A DNA stretch of 64,000 bases, taken from the NCBI GenBank assembly GCA_005503055.1, contig SCOX01000007.1:179018-243017 (forward strand). Reading direction: 5' to 3'. Positions 8,196 through 17,394 of the stretch are shown here, one piece after another; within the stretch, counting starts at the first letter, position 1, and each line of letters opens with the position of its first letter. Source of the DNA: Lysobacteraceae bacterium P (GTDB taxonomy: Bacteria; Pseudomonadota; Gammaproteobacteria; Xanthomonadales; Xanthomonadaceae). The notes under the pieces are model-generated. The model worked only from the letters and a program-made list of their open reading frames with translations. It had not been told where the DNA came from and searched no databases. A program made the position numbers and the translations under genes.

Positions 8196-9026
8196 TCAGC
8201 GCATGCGCGCGAGTACCGCCAGCGTCGGTTTGGTCAGGTTCAGCGTGTAGAAATGCAGGCCGGGCGCGCCGCCTTGCACCAGCCGCTGGCACATGTCGGC
8301 GACGAAATCGGCGGCGAAGTCGCGGATCGACTCCACGTCATCGCCGAAGGCCTGCATGCGCTTGCCGATCCAGCGAGGGATCTCCGCACCGCACGCATCG
8401 GAGAAGCGCTTGAGCTGCGAGAAGTTCGAGATCGGCATGATGCCCGGCACGATCGGCACGTTAACGCCGAGCTTGCGCGCATCGTCGACGAAACGGAAAT
8501 ACGCATCGGCGTTGTAGAAGTACTGCGTGATCGCACCGTCCGCGCCGGCGTCGATCTTGGCCTTGAAATGGCGCAGGTCTGCGAGCGCGTCGTCGGATTG
8601 CGGATGGCACTCCGGATAGCAGCCAACTTCGATATGGAAATAGCCGTCGTGCTCGCGGCGGATGAATTCGACCAGTTCGGTTGCGAAGCGGAAGTCGCCG
8701 GTGTGGCCCATGCCCGAGGGCAGATCGCCACGCAGCGCGACGATGCGCCGGCAGCCCATGGCCTTGTAGCGTTCGAGCAGCTCGCCCAGTTCCTCGCGCG
8801 TACCGCCCACGCAGGACAGATGCGGCGCGGCATCCAGGCCGTGCTGCTTGTGCAGGCGCTCGACCGTCTCGGGCGTGTAGCTCAGCGTCGAACCGCCGGC
8901 GCCGAACGTGCACGACACGTACTCGGGCTTCTCCGCCTTCAACTTGGTCGCGGTCTTGTCCAGCTGCGCGCGCTGCTCGTCGGTCTTGGGCGGGTAGAAC
9001 TCGAAGCTGATCGGGGTCATGGGCAT
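8196..9026 (-). CDS. metF: 5,10-methylenetetrahydrofolate reductase
   Basis: A 276-residue FAD-dependent enzyme that makes 5-methyl-THF for methionine synthesis. ISFEFYPPKTD at the N terminus, the FAD-site region RGDLPSGMGHTGDF (~95-108), GADGAITQYFYNADAYF and VPGIMPISNFSQL are canonical MetF segments. Start at 9026 or two codons later (MTPISFEF) cannot be separated; neither has a clear ribosome-binding site. It lies within 4 kb of ahcY and metK on the same strand, and shares a palindromic element with metK upstream. Confidence 0.95.
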   Translation of the reverse strand: MPMTPISFEFYPPKTDEQRAQLDKTATKLKAEKPEYVSCTFGAGGSTLSYTPETVERLHKQHGLDAAPHLSCVGGTREELGELLERYKAMGCRRIVALRGDLPSGMGHTGDFRFATELVEFIRREHDGYFHIEVGCYPECHPQSDDALADLRHFKAKIDAGADGAITQYFYNADAYFRFVDDARKLGVNVPIVPGIMPISNFSQLKRFSDACGAEIPRWIGKRMQAFGDDVESIRDFAADFVADMCQRLVQGGAPGLHFYTLNLTKPTLAVLARMR

Positions 9027-9063
9027 GCGGACCGCTTGACGGAAAGTGCCCGCATTCTATCGC

Positions 9064-9077
9064 TTCATCGCGATGAA
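9064..9077. promoter_or_regulatory. Perfect palindrome upstream of metF (candidate operator)
   Basis: TTCATCGCGATGAA is a 14-bp perfect palindrome about 40 bases upstream of metF. On the minus strand it lies just before TAGAAT (rc at 9054-9059 region), a likely -10, so it would cover the -35 area. The same core CATCGCGATG occurs upstream of metK at 12781-12790. The regulator is unknown. Confidence 0.5.
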
Positions 9078-9222
9078 AGCGAACGTGCGTGGGCCGCTCC
9101 AGGCGACGGAGAAACTTTCCAATTTCGGACGCGTCTTTTGGCTTGCTAGCGTCAATGCGCGCGGTACCAGCGAAAACAGCTTCACCGCTGGTGAAAAGCG
9201 TTTCGAAACTGAGGAGAGACGC

Positions 9223-9603
9223 ATGAGAAGGATGCTTGTCCCGGCGTTCCTCGCCGCAATGCTCCACCCGGTCTGGGCTCAGGGCGGGCCGCCCCCAGGG
9301 GAACAGGGCAAGGACTACGCGCGACTCGTCAAGCCCAAAACCGAGATCGCCACCCTGGGCAACGATCTGTTTGGCGACCAGACGAACCTCTTCACCGGCG
9401 AAACGACTTTCATACAAACCGATATCGACATTCCGGGAAACAACGCTCTTCCAGTCCGACTGGCCCGCAAGATGGCATATGGGACCACCCCATGGGGGGT
9501 TCTGGGTGGATGGGACTTCGATATTCCGTATCTGTACGGCGTCTTCACCGCAGGTTGGCAGGTATCCGGCCTTGGATTCGATGTGGTTTTCACAGCGCGA
9601 TAA
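9223..9603 (+). pseudogene. Truncated Rhs/YD-type secreted protein, N-terminal remnant
   Basis: A 126-residue reading frame with a good ribosome-binding site (GAGGAGAG, 9211-9218) and signal peptide (MLVPAFLAAMLHPVWAQ). The body KPKTEIATLGNDLFGDQ, NLFTGETTFIQTDIDIPG, NNALPVRLARKM and GGWDFDIPYLYGVF resembles the opening of large Rhs/RHS-repeat proteins of Xanthomonadaceae, which normally run past 1000 residues. Here it stops abruptly after GWQVSGLGFDVVF, with no repeat domain and no continuation in other frames before the ahcY terminator. A 7-bp hairpin (9166-9172/9186-9192) precedes it. Best read as a decayed remnant; a short secreted product cannot be excluded. Confidence 0.6.
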
Positions 9604-9680
9604 CTCATTAAGTCATCCTGTCGCGCGGTTTGGCTACGTCGAATCGCTGGCTGGCGGCGGGCCCCTTTGGCTCGCTGCCA

Positions 9681-9709
9681 AAGAAAAACGGGCGCCGAAG
9701 CGCCCGTTT
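9681..9709 (-). terminator. Rho-independent terminator of ahcY
   Basis: On the minus strand AAACGGGCGC, a TTCG tetraloop and GCGCCCGTTT are followed by TTCTTT. It sits about 30 bases after the ahcY stop. Confidence 0.9.
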
Positions 9710-9740
9710 CCCGTGCAGCGTGATGCGGCTTGCGCCCGGA

Positions 9741-11186
9741 TCAGTAGCGGTAGTGGTCCGGCTTGTACGGGCCTTCCACTGCGACGCCGAGGTAGGCGGC
9801 CTGGTCGGCCGTCAGCGTCGTCAGCTTCACGCCGATCTTTTCCAGGTGCAGGCGCGCGACTTCCTCGTCCAGCTTCTTCGGCAGGATGTAGACCTTGGCC
9901 TCGTAGCTGTCCTTGTTCGCCCACAGGTCGATCTGCGCGAGCGTCTGGTTGGAGAACGAGTTGGACATCACGAAGCTCGGGTGGCCCGTGGCGCAGCCCA
10001 GGTTCACCAGGCGGCCTTCGGCCAGCAGGAAGATCGAATTACCGTTCTTGAAGGTGTACTTGTCGACCTGCGGCTTGATGTTCAGTCGCACCGCGCCGGA
10101 AGCATTGAGCTTGTCGACCTGAATCTCGTTGTCGAAGTGGCCGATGTTGCAGACGATCGCCTGGTCCTTCATCTGCGACATGTGCTCGAGCGTCAGCACG
10201 TCCTTGTTGCCGGTAGTGGTGACGTAGATGTCGCCACGGCCCAGCGTCGACTCGACGGTGTTGACCTCGAAGCCTTCCATCGCCGCCTGCAGGGCGTTGA
10301 TCGGATCGATCTCGGTGACGACAACGCGCGCGCCGTAGGCACGCAGCGAGTGCGCCGAACCCTTGCCGACGTCGCCATAACCACACACGACGGCGACCTT
10401 GCCTGCCAGCATCACGTCCATCGCGCGCTTGAGGCCGTCGGCCAGCGACTCGCGGCAGCCGTAGAGGTTGTCGAACTTCGACTTGGTGACCGAGTCGTTG
10501 ACGTTGATCGCCGGCACCAGCAGCGTGCCCGCTTCGGCCAGCTGGTACAGACGGTGCACGCCGGTGGTGGTCTCTTCCGAGACGCCCTTCCAATCGCGCA
10601 CGACGGTGTGCCAGAAGCCAGGACGCTCGGCGTGCACGCGCTTGAGCAGGTCCTTGATGACCTGTTCCTCGTGGTTGCCCGAGGCGGTGTTGACCCAGTC
10701 GCTGCCCTTCTCGAGCTCGTAGCCCTTGTGGATCAGCAGCGTCACGTCGCCACCGTCATCGACCACCAGCTGCGGGCCGAGGTACTTGTCGGCGCCGCTG
10801 CCCGGGAAGGTCAGCGCGGCCAGCGTGCAGTCCCAGTACTCCTCCAGCGACTCGCCCTTCCAGGCGAACACCGGCGTGCCGCTGGCGGCGATCGCGGCGG
10901 CGGCGTGGTCCTGCGTCGAGAAGATGTTGCACGAGGCCCAGCGCACGTCGGCGCCCAGGTCGCGCAGCGTCTCGATCAGCACGGCCGTCTGGATGGTCAT
11001 GTGCAGCGAGCCGGTCACGCGCACGCCCTTGAGCGAATGCGCCGCGGCGTACTTCTTGCGGATGGACATCAGGCCCGGCATCTCGTGCTCGGCGATGTCG
11101 ATCTCCTTGCGGCCCCAATCGGCCAGGGAGATGTCGGCGACCTTGTAGTCGCCTTCGGTGGAGAAGGTCTTGATTTGCGCGTTCAT
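9741..11186 (-). CDS. ahcY: S-adenosylhomocysteine hydrolase
   Basis: A 481-residue NAD-dependent enzyme that splits S-adenosylhomocysteine into adenosine and homocysteine, removing the inhibitory by-product of methyltransferases. The NAD-binding loop [13 protein letters not shown] lies near residue 265. The C terminus [16 protein letters not shown] is typical of the family, and length matches the longer proteobacterial form. The start [18 protein letters not shown] is chosen over an upstream in-frame ATG that would translate through the riboswitch leader. Transcription starts upstream of an SAH riboswitch, and metK is the next gene upstream. Confidence 0.97.
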   Translation of the reverse strand: MNAQIKTFSTEGDYKVADISLADWGRKEIDIAEHEMPGLMSIRKKYAAAHSLKGVRVTGSLHMTIQTAVLIETLRDLGADVRWASCNIFSTQDHAAAAIAASGTPVFAWKGESLEEYWDCTLAALTFPGSGADKYLGPQLVVDDGGDVTLLIHKGYELEKGSDWVNTASGNHEEQVIKDLLKRVHAERPGFWHTVVRDWKGVSEETTTGVHRLYQLAEAGTLLVPAINVNDSVTKSKFDNLYGCRESLADGLKRAMDVMLAGKVAVVCGYGDVGKGSAHSLRAYGARVVVTEIDPINALQAAMEGFEVNTVESTLGRGDIYVTTTGNKDVLTLEHMSQMKDQAIVCNIGHFDNEIQVDKLNASGAVRLNIKPQVDKYTFKNGNSIFLLAEGRLVNLGCATGHPSFVMSNSFSNQTLAQIDLWANKDSYEAKVYILPKKLDEEVARLHLEKIGVKLTTLTADQAAYLGVAVEGPYKPDHYRY

Positions 11187-11267
11187 CGATTGCTCCGGTT
11201 TCGTCCCGCTCGTCCGCCGTGCGGAGGAGGGATGGGGTGAGGGCGGCCGTGTGCGGCTCGCCAAACC

Positions 11268-11333
11268 GGGCGCCGTTGTTCTGGAACTCCCGCCGAGCCT
11301 GATTCCGGATGCCGGACTTGCAGCGCCCCTCGG
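11268..11333 (-). promoter_or_regulatory. S-adenosylhomocysteine (SAH) riboswitch, with promoter -10
   Basis: On the minus strand the leader reads CCGAGGGGCGCTGCAA, a small hairpin (TCCGGCATCCGGA), CAGGCTCGG and then ACGGCGCC. These are the conserved elements of the SAH riboswitch: CCGAG pairs with CTCGG, and GGCGC pairs with GCGCC as the pseudoknot/P4 strand. TAGAAT (rc of 11345-11350) lies just upstream and would start the transcript at about 11338, leaving the aptamer at its very 5' end. Family knowledge: SAH binding turns expression on. Its place about 80 nt before the ahcY start fits this exactly. Confidence 0.9.
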
Positions 11334-11410
11334 TGGGAGCCGGCATTCTAGCCGCTGGGGGCTGCCCGTGGATGAACTCGACGGGTCCCCGCGGCCTGCA
11401 TGCAGGACAG

Positions 11411-11439
11411 CGAAACGGGCCGACGAGCGGCCCGTTTCG
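11411..11439. terminator. Terminator after metK
   Basis: Twelve-bp stem CGAAACGGGCCG/CGGCCCGTTTCG with a 5-nt loop lies 43 bases past the metK stop. The minus strand has the T residues within the arm only, so termination may be partial. Confidence 0.6.
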
Positions 11440-11481
11440 TTTGGTTCGCGACCCCGCGCCAGGCGCGGCGCCGCGTACCGG

Positions 11482-12702
11482 TTACTTCAGCTTCGCGTCG
11501 GAACGCAGCGCGTCGGCGCGATCGGTCTTTTCCCACGAGAAGGCCGTGGCGGTCTGCTTCTTGCCGGCGCCGTCGACGTAGGTGACTTCCTTGGCCTTGC
11601 GGCCGAAGTGACCGTACGCGGCCGTCTCCTGGTAGACCGGATGGATCAGGTCGAGCATCTTCACGATGCCGTACGGACGCAGGTCGAAGTGCTTGCGGAT
11701 CAGCTTCTCGATCTTGTCGTCGCTGATCTTGCCGGTGCCGAAAGTGGTGACCGAGATCGAGGTCGGCTCGGCCACGCCGATGGCGTAGGAGACCTGCACT
11801 TCGCAACGGTCGGCCAGGCCGGCGGCGACGATGTTCTTGGCGACGTAGCGCGCGGCGTAGGCTGCCGAACGGTCGACCTTCGACGGATCCTTGCCCGAGA
11901 ACGCGCCACCGCCGTGACGGGCCATGCCGCCGTAGCTGTCGACGATGATCTTGCGACCGGTCAGGCCGCAGTCGCCCACGGGGCCGCCGATCACGAAGAT
12001 GCCGGTCGGGTTGATGTGGATCTTGTTCTTGGGCAGCGACTCGAGCCACTTCTTCGGCAGCACCGGCTTGAGGACGTGCTCGTACACGCCTTCCACCAGG
12101 TCCTTCTGCTTGATGCCCGGGTCGTGCTGCGTGGACAGCACGACGGCATCGAGGCCGGCGACGTTGTGGTTCGCGTCATAGCGCAGGGTGACCTGCGACT
12201 TCGCGTCCGGACGCAGCCACGGCAGCGGCGAGTTCTTCTTCTTGCGGATCTTGGCCTGCTGCTCGACCAGACGGTGCGAGTAGTAGATCGGGGCCGGCAT
12301 GAATTCCGGCGCCTCGTTGCAGGCGTAGCCGAACATCAGGCCCTGGTCGCCCGCGCCCTGTTCTTCCGGCTTCTTGCGGTCCACGCCCGCGGCGATGTCC
12401 GGCGACTGCTTGCCGAGCATGTTGATGATCGCGCAGGTGTGGCCGTCGAAACCGACGTCGGAATTGTCGTAGCCGATCTCGTTGATCACGCGGCGCGCGA
12501 GCGACTCGATGTCGACCCATGCGGTCGTGGTCACTTCGCCGGCGACGATCGCCGCGCCGGTCTTCACCATCGTCTCGCAGGCCACGCGCGCGCGCTTGTC
12601 TTGCGCCAGGATGGCGTCGAGGACGGCGTCGGAGATCTGGTCCGCGATCTTGTCGGGATGACCTTCGGAGACGGATTCGGAGGTGAACAGGTAGCTGGAC
12701 AT
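11482..12702 (-). CDS. metK: S-adenosylmethionine synthetase
   Basis: A 406-residue enzyme making S-adenosylmethionine from methionine and [22 protein letters not shown] near the N terminus holds the ATP-binding His and Asp, the central [13 protein letters not shown] and the [19 protein letters not shown] loop are diagnostic. The N terminus is set at [10 protein letters not shown]; the longer in-frame extension runs through the promoter. It lies just upstream of ahcY but behind its own hairpin, so ahcY has an independent riboswitch-controlled promoter. Confidence 0.97.
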   Translation of the reverse strand: MSSYLFTSESVSEGHPDKIADQISDAVLDAILAQDKRARVACETMVKTGAAIVAGEVTTTAWVDIESLARRVINEIGYDNSDVGFDGHTCAIINMLGKQSPDIAAGVDRKKPEEQGAGDQGLMFGYACNEAPEFMPAPIYYSHRLVEQQAKIRKKKNSPLPWLRPDAKSQVTLRYDANHNVAGLDAVVLSTQHDPGIKQKDLVEGVYEHVLKPVLPKKWLESLPKNKIHINPTGIFVIGGPVGDCGLTGRKIIVDSYGGMARHGGGAFSGKDPSKVDRSAAYAARYVAKNIVAAGLADRCEVQVSYAIGVAEPTSISVTTFGTGKISDDKIEKLIRKHFDLRPYGIVKMLDLIHPVYQETAAYGHFGRKAKEVTYVDGAGKKQTATAFSWEKTDRADALRSDAKLK

Positions 12703-12744
12703 CGAGGTCAATATCCCTTGATTCGGATGAAAGGATGGCCGGAC

Positions 12745-12790
12745 ATGATACAGGCTGGGCCCGGTCGGCGCATTGTGCGCCATCGCGATG
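12745..12790 (-). promoter_or_regulatory. metK promoter region with shared palindrome
   Basis: TATCAT (rc of 12745-12750), preceded by TG, is a likely -10, 42 bases upstream of the metK start. Thirty bases further upstream CATCGCGATG (12781-12790) repeats the core of the palindrome in front of metF, next to GCGCATTGTGCGC. The spacing differs from metF, where the motif covers the -35. Confidence 0.45.
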
Positions 12791-12998
12791 TTGCCGGCTG
12801 GTTAAGCGTGGACGATCCGGCGCCGCTTCCGGCCCGCGTGGCGAACCTCAACCGGGCCGCGTCCGGCGGCCTCCAGGCCGTGCCGCGGGCATGCCATCCG
12901 GCCTGTCACCGTTCTGACCCGAAACCGCCACCGCGCTGTCGCCGCCGACGCCCAACCTCGCCCAGCGAAAGCCCCGCCGGGGCGATCCACCGTGACGC

Positions 12999-14735
12999 AT
13001 GCCACTCGAACGCCGCCTGCAAGAACGCTTTCCGCACTGGTTCCGGGGACGCCGTGCGAGCGTCGCCCGGCCACTGTTGCGCACGATCGGTCGGTGGTCG
13101 CGATTCGACCAGGTCGAGGATTTCCTGCAGGCCAACGGCCATCTGCGTGATTTCGCCTTCGTCGCGGCCGCGCTGGACCACCTGCAGGTGCGTTACACGG
13201 TCGAATCGACCGGGCTGGCGCGGATCCCCGCGACGGGCCGCCTGCTGATCGTCGCCAACCACCCCTCCGGCGCGCTCGACGCGCTGGCGCTGCTGGACGC
13301 GGTCGGCCGCGTTCGCCGCGACGTGCGCATCGTCGCCAACGACCTGCTCTCCGCCCTGGAACCGTTGCGCGACCTCCTGTTGCCGGTGCGCATCCTCGGC
13401 GGCCGGCCGAGCGCACAGAGCCTTGCCGCGATCGAGGATGCACTGCGCGCCGACGAGTGCGTCATCGTCTTCCCCGCGGGCGAGGTCGCGCGACTGGGCC
13501 TTCGCGGCGTCACCGACGGTCGTTGGCGACGCGGCTTCCTGCGCTTCGCCCGCGCCAGCGACGCGCAGGTGCTGCCGGTGCGCATCGAGGCGCGCAACTC
13601 CGCGCTGTTCTACGGCGCCTCGGCGGTGTTCAAGCCTGCTGGTACGGCCTTGCTCGCGCGCGAGATGTTCGCGCGCCGGGCGCATCGCATCGCGCTGCGC
13701 ATCGGCACGCCCCTGGTGCTGCCGGCGCATGCGGACCCGCAACGACTGCTGCGCGATGTGCGCCGCGAGCTGTTTTCGCTCGGCCGTCGTCGCCCCGATG
13801 CGGCGGCCGCATCGCGCACCGAAGCGTCGCCCGCGCCGCTGATCGAACCGCTCGACGCCGCGCAGGTGTGCGCCGGCATCGAGGCGATGGCGCTACTGGG
13901 CCAGACCATCGACGGCAAGCAGATACGCGTCGGCCGGCTCGTCGCGGGCTCGGCGCTGCTGCAGGAAATCGGCCGCCTGCGCGAACTCACCTTCCGTGCG
14001 GTGGGCGAGGGCACCGGCCAGCGGTTGGACGTGGACCTCTACGACAGTTGGTACGAACACATCGTGCTGTGGGATGCGCAGGCGGCGAAGATCGCCGGCG
14101 CGTACCGCGTCGCGCGCGGGGCGTGTGTCCTGGCCGAGCGCGGCCTCGCTGGCTTCTACACCGCGTCCCTGTTCCAGTACGCCGACGACGCGGTGCCGCG
14201 CATTGCGCAGGGCATGGAACTGGGCCGCAGCTTCGTGGTGCCCGATTACTGGGGCAGCCGCAGCATCGACTACCTGTGGCAGGGCATCGGCGCCTATCTG
14301 TCGAAGCATCCGAACGTGCGCTACCTGTTCGGGCCGGTGTCGATCAGCGCCGCATTGCCGGCGCCCGCCCGCGAACAGATCGTCGCCTATTACGCCCGGT
14401 ATTACGGCAGCCAGGCGAACAGCGCGATCTCGCGCCAGCCGTTCGTCTACCAGGCCGCGCCGCCGCAGTTCGGCGAGGTCGACGCCGCGACGGCCTTCCG
14501 CGTCCTTAAGAACAACCTCGACGCACTCGGCGCCACGCTGCCGATGCTCTACAAGCAATACACCGATCTGTGCGAACCGGGCGGCGCGCGCTTCCTCGCC
14601 TTCGGCGTGGACCCGGCCTTCAGCGACGCCGTCGATGGCCTGATCGAAGTCGATCTGGACCGTCTGCGCCCGAAGAAGCGCGAGCGCTATCTTGGCGCCG
14701 CATCGCCTACCGCTTGCCTGGAGCCCGCCGGATGA
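12999..14735 (+). CDS. olsF: Fused PlsC-type and GNAT-type acyltransferase (OlsF-like ornithine lipid synthase)
   Basis: A 578-residue two-domain protein. Residues ~70-270 are a PlsC/LPLAT acyltransferase with NHPSGALD at 87-94 (His and Asp of the acyltransferase box, here HX5D) and VIVFPAGE at 155-162. Residues ~295-560 match the OlsB/hemolysin-type N-acyltransferase, with RLRELTFRAVGEGTG, AKIAGAYRVARG, ELGRSFVVPDYWG and YLFGPVSIS. This domain order is that of OlsF, which makes ornithine lipids (phosphorus-free membrane lipids) alone by N-acylating ornithine and O-acylating the product. The next gene overlaps by 4 nt. Function is inferred; an unfused hemolysin-like acyltransferase of other substrate is the alternative. 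Confidence 0.72.
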   Translation: MPLERRLQERFPHWFRGRRASVARPLLRTIGRWSRFDQVEDFLQANGHLRDFAFVAAALDHLQVRYTVESTGLARIPATGRLLIVANHPSGALDALALLDAVGRVRRDVRIVANDLLSALEPLRDLLLPVRILGGRPSAQSLAAIEDALRADECVIVFPAGEVARLGLRGVTDGRWRRGFLRFARASDAQVLPVRIEARNSALFYGASAVFKPAGTALLAREMFARRAHRIALRIGTPLVLPAHADPQRLLRDVRRELFSLGRRRPDAAAASRTEASPAPLIEPLDAAQVCAGIEAMALLGQTIDGKQIRVGRLVAGSALLQEIGRLRELTFRAVGEGTGQRLDVDLYDSWYEHIVLWDAQAAKIAGAYRVARGACVLAERGLAGFYTASLFQYADDAVPRIAQGMELGRSFVVPDYWGSRSIDYLWQGIGAYLSKHPNVRYLFGPVSISAALPAPAREQIVAYYARYYGSQANSAISRQPFVYQAAPPQFGEVDAATAFRVLKNNLDALGATLPMLYKQYTDLCEPGGARFLAFGVDPAFSDAVDGLIEVDLDRLRPKKRERYLGAASPTACLEPAG

Positions 14736-15550
14736 CGTCGATGCCGACCGTGATGCCGCCGCGCCGACGCGCGGTCTTCCTGTCCGACGTCCATCTGGGT
14801 TCCAAACACTGTCACGCGGCCGAACTGGCCGATTTCCTTGCCGGCCTGCGCTGCGATCGTCTCTATCTGGTCGGCGACATCGTCGACCTGTGGTGGATGG
14901 CGCAACGCCGCGCGCGCTGGGATAACGCGCACAACCGCGTGGTCGAGGCGCTGCACGCGCTGCGTCGAGCGGGCACCGAGCTGATCTACGTCCCTGGCAA
15001 CCACGACCGCCCGATCCGCCGCTTCTGCGGACTCGCGCTGCCGCGCATGAGCGTGCGTCGGCGTGCGATCCACGTCACCGCCGACGGTCGACGCCTGCTG
15101 GTCACGCATGGCGACGACTACGACGGCATCACCCATTTCGGAGGCCTGCAGGAGCAGTTCGGCGATTGGCTGTACTACCGCATCCTCACCGGCAATCAAT
15201 GGCTCAACCGCGCCCGCCGGCTGGCGGGACGCCGCTACTGGTCGCTGTCGGAATTCCTCAAGCGGCGCAGCGGCGCGGCCGAGCGCTATATCGAACGGTT
15301 CGTCCATGCCGGTCTGGACGATGCGCGGCGCCGCGGGCTGGACGGCATCATCTGCGGCCACATCCATCGCGCCGCGCTGGCCGAGCGCGACGGCTTGATC
15401 TACGCCAACGACGGCGACTGGGTGGAGAGCCTCAGTGCGCTGGCCGAAGACCCGGACGGCACCTTGCTCCTCCTGTCGCACGCCGGCGAGGTGCTGGCGA
15501 CCGTGGCGCCGATGCGACGCGAACGGGCGCCGCAGCCGCAAGCCGCCTGA
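14732..15550 (+). CDS. LpxH-like UDP-2,3-diacylglucosamine diphosphatase family phosphoesterase
   Basis: A 272-residue calcineurin-type metallophosphoesterase. All metal motifs are present: SDVHLGS, GDIVDLWW, GNHD, VTHGDDYDG and CGHIHRA. These, plus the DLW after the second motif, place it with the LpxH/LpxH2-like group, which cleaves the pyrophosphate of UDP-diacylglucosamine in lipid A synthesis, though many members act on other lipid or sugar diphosphates. ATG 14732 overlaps the OlsF-like stop by 4 nt (ATGA), so the two are co-translated. This links it to membrane-lipid remodelling rather than necessarily to lipid A. Confidence 0.8.
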   Translation: MTSMPTVMPPRRRAVFLSDVHLGSKHCHAAELADFLAGLRCDRLYLVGDIVDLWWMAQRRARWDNAHNRVVEALHALRRAGTELIYVPGNHDRPIRRFCGLALPRMSVRRRAIHVTADGRRLLVTHGDDYDGITHFGGLQEQFGDWLYYRILTGNQWLNRARRLAGRRYWSLSEFLKRRSGAAERYIERFVHAGLDDARRRGLDGIICGHIHRAALAERDGLIYANDGDWVESLSALAEDPDGTLLLLSHAGEVLATVAPMRRERAPQPQAA

Positions 15551-15595
15551 CACGCGCGAACCTCCGGAGCGGGCATCGCCGGTTAGGATCGGCAC

Positions 15596-16672
15596 ATGGA
15601 TTCCTTTACCCAGATCGTCCTCGGCGCCGCCGTCGCCGCTGCCATCGCGCCGCCCGGCCACCGCCGCGCCGCCCTTCTTGCCGGCGCCGCGCTGGGCACG
15701 TTGCCAGACCTCGACGTGCTGCCGATCAATCTCATCACCGACGATCCGGTCGCGCGCATGACCTGGCACCGCAGCTTCAGCCACTCACTGCTGGTGCTGG
15801 CGTTCGTCGCATGGGCGCTGTGGGCGTGGTTCCGCTCGCGCGGCGGTCGCGTCGCGCAATCGCCGACACGCTGGTTCTGGGCGATACAGGCAGCCTTGCT
15901 GACGCACCCGCTGCTCGACGCCTTCACGGTCTACGGCACCCAGCTGCTGTGGCCGCTGCCGATGCAGCCGGTGATGTGGTCGAGCGTGTTCATCATAGAT
16001 CCGCTTTATACGGTGTGGCTGCTGATCGCTTGCGTCGTTGCGTGGCTGGCGCGCGAGAAGCGCATCGCACAGCGGGCATTGGTCATCGGATTGACACTGA
16101 GCTCGCTGTACCTGGGCGCGTCGCTGCTGGCCAAGCAGCAGGTCGATCGGGCGGCCGAACAGGCATTGGCCGCGCGCGGCCTCGAAGACGCGCCGCGCTT
16201 TTCCGTGCCAATGCCGTTCAACGTTCTGCTGTGGCGCGTGGTGGCGATGACGCCGCAGGGATTCGTCGAGGGCGAGCGTTCGCTCGTCGCCGATCGCGGG
16301 CCGATGCAGTTTCGCGACTACCCCTCGGACCTGGATGCGCTCTCGCAGGTGTCCGACTTTCCCGCCGTACGGCGGCTGACATGGTTCAACCGCGGATTCA
16401 TGAAGGCGCAGGTGCGCGACGACCGGCTCGTGGTGTCGGACTTGCGCATGGGAGCGGAGCCCGACTATAGCTTCCGCTTCGCCGTCGCTCGGCGCGATGG
16501 TGCGCTATGGCGTGAGATTCCCCCGGAGCAGCTGCAATGGCCATGGCAGGCAGGACGCAGGCTGGGGGCGATGTGGCACCGCATCTGGAAAACGCCCGAA
16601 GGCGATGTCGACGGGGCCAAAGCACACGCCCTTACGCCAGGATCCTCGACGGATGCCAATGGCGTGCCGTGA
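15596..16672 (+). CDS. YdjM-family membrane-bound metal-dependent hydrolase
   Basis: A 358-residue integral membrane protein starting MDSFTQIVLGAAVAAAI. The family (LexA-regulated YdjM/DUF457) conserves DSFTQ, a LPDLD segment (residues ~37-43), TWHRSFSHS (~57-65) and THPLLDAFTVYGT (~102-114), with His/Asp residues thought to bind metal. About five hydrophobic segments occupy the first 190 residues, followed by a soluble C-terminal domain. It follows the phosphoesterase by 45 nt with a weak AGGAT site and probably belongs to the same transcript. Substrate unknown. Confidence 0.82.
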   Translation: MDSFTQIVLGAAVAAAIAPPGHRRAALLAGAALGTLPDLDVLPINLITDDPVARMTWHRSFSHSLLVLAFVAWALWAWFRSRGGRVAQSPTRWFWAIQAALLTHPLLDAFTVYGTQLLWPLPMQPVMWSSVFIIDPLYTVWLLIACVVAWLAREKRIAQRALVIGLTLSSLYLGASLLAKQQVDRAAEQALAARGLEDAPRFSVPMPFNVLLWRVVAMTPQGFVEGERSLVADRGPMQFRDYPSDLDALSQVSDFPAVRRLTWFNRGFMKAQVRDDRLVVSDLRMGAEPDYSFRFAVARRDGALWREIPPEQLQWPWQAGRRLGAMWHRIWKTPEGDVDGAKAHALTPGSSTDANGVP

Positions 16673-16854
16673 ATGGGGAATCGCCGAAGTAGAGGTAGGC
16701 ATGCCGGCCTTGCTGCCAACGCCCGGGCCGCGTGGCGTGCGCACGCGGCCTTCAAACGGACGTTGACCTGTTCACCGTTGCACCTTGTCGACGAAGAGAC
16801 ATCACCGGCACGGGATACGCGTCACCGCATTGGGGCGGCGGCACCCCGGCCGGA

Positions 16855-17175
16855 CTACAGCGCCTTGCGATCCATCAGCGCCTTGCGGTCGATCTGCACG
16901 GTGTACTCGTTGCCCTGCGTGTCGCGCAGCACCACCGATTCACCGTCCATCAGGCGGTTGTAGTTTTCCTTGCCTACCGTCGAGACGAACTTGCGCAGCG
17001 CGCGATCGTAGGTGTACGGGTATTCGGCGAACGCAGTGCGGTTGCCGAGGATCATCGTGACCTTGCGCTCGCTAAGTCCCGTGATCGTCGACAGGTCGCC
17101 TACCGGATCTTCGCCGGCCCACGCCGGTGCCGCGACCGCCATTGCCAGAGCGATCAACGCAATCTTGGCTTTCAT
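16855..17175 (-). CDS. Small periplasmic protein with duplicated C-terminal motif
   Basis: A 106-residue protein with a Sec signal peptide (MKAKIALIALAMAVAAPAWA) and a short mature domain, GLSERKVTMILGNRTAFAEY to ESVVLRDTQGNEYTVQ. The last residues are DRKALMDRKAL: an exact 12-bp repeat at 16858-16869 and 16876-16887, period 18 bp. This suggests a very recent in-frame tandem duplication or slippage at the 3' end. No domain is recognised. It is monocistronic on the minus strand. Confidence 0.75.
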   Translation of the reverse strand: MKAKIALIALAMAVAAPAWAGEDPVGDLSTITGLSERKVTMILGNRTAFAEYPYTYDRALRKFVSTVGKENYNRLMDGESVVLRDTQGNEYTVQIDRKALMDRKAL

Positions 17176-17394
17176 GAGTGGCCTCCTGTTCCGCCGGCGC
17201 GCTGCGGTGGTTCCGCATAGGGGACGCTCCGACGCTCACAGAGTCGGGCATGCGATGTCGAATTGCATCGGCCGAAGGGGGTTGTTACTTTCGACCTGCA
17301 CCATTCGTCGGCAGTGCATCGCATGCACATGAAGATGAAGGTTTCATGCGAAACCCGATGATCGCGAAGTCTTCACCTTCCTCACCGAAACCCT

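Noticed and set aside
9741..11264. ahcY start at 11264
   Set aside because: It would translate the leader behind the SAH riboswitch and has no family-like residues. MNAQIKTF at 11186 is the family start.
11182..11267. A second regulatory RNA between the SAH aptamer and the ahcY start
   Set aside because: The sequence has only pyrimidine-rich and GC-rich patches with no stem followed by T residues. Nothing beyond an expression platform can be supported.
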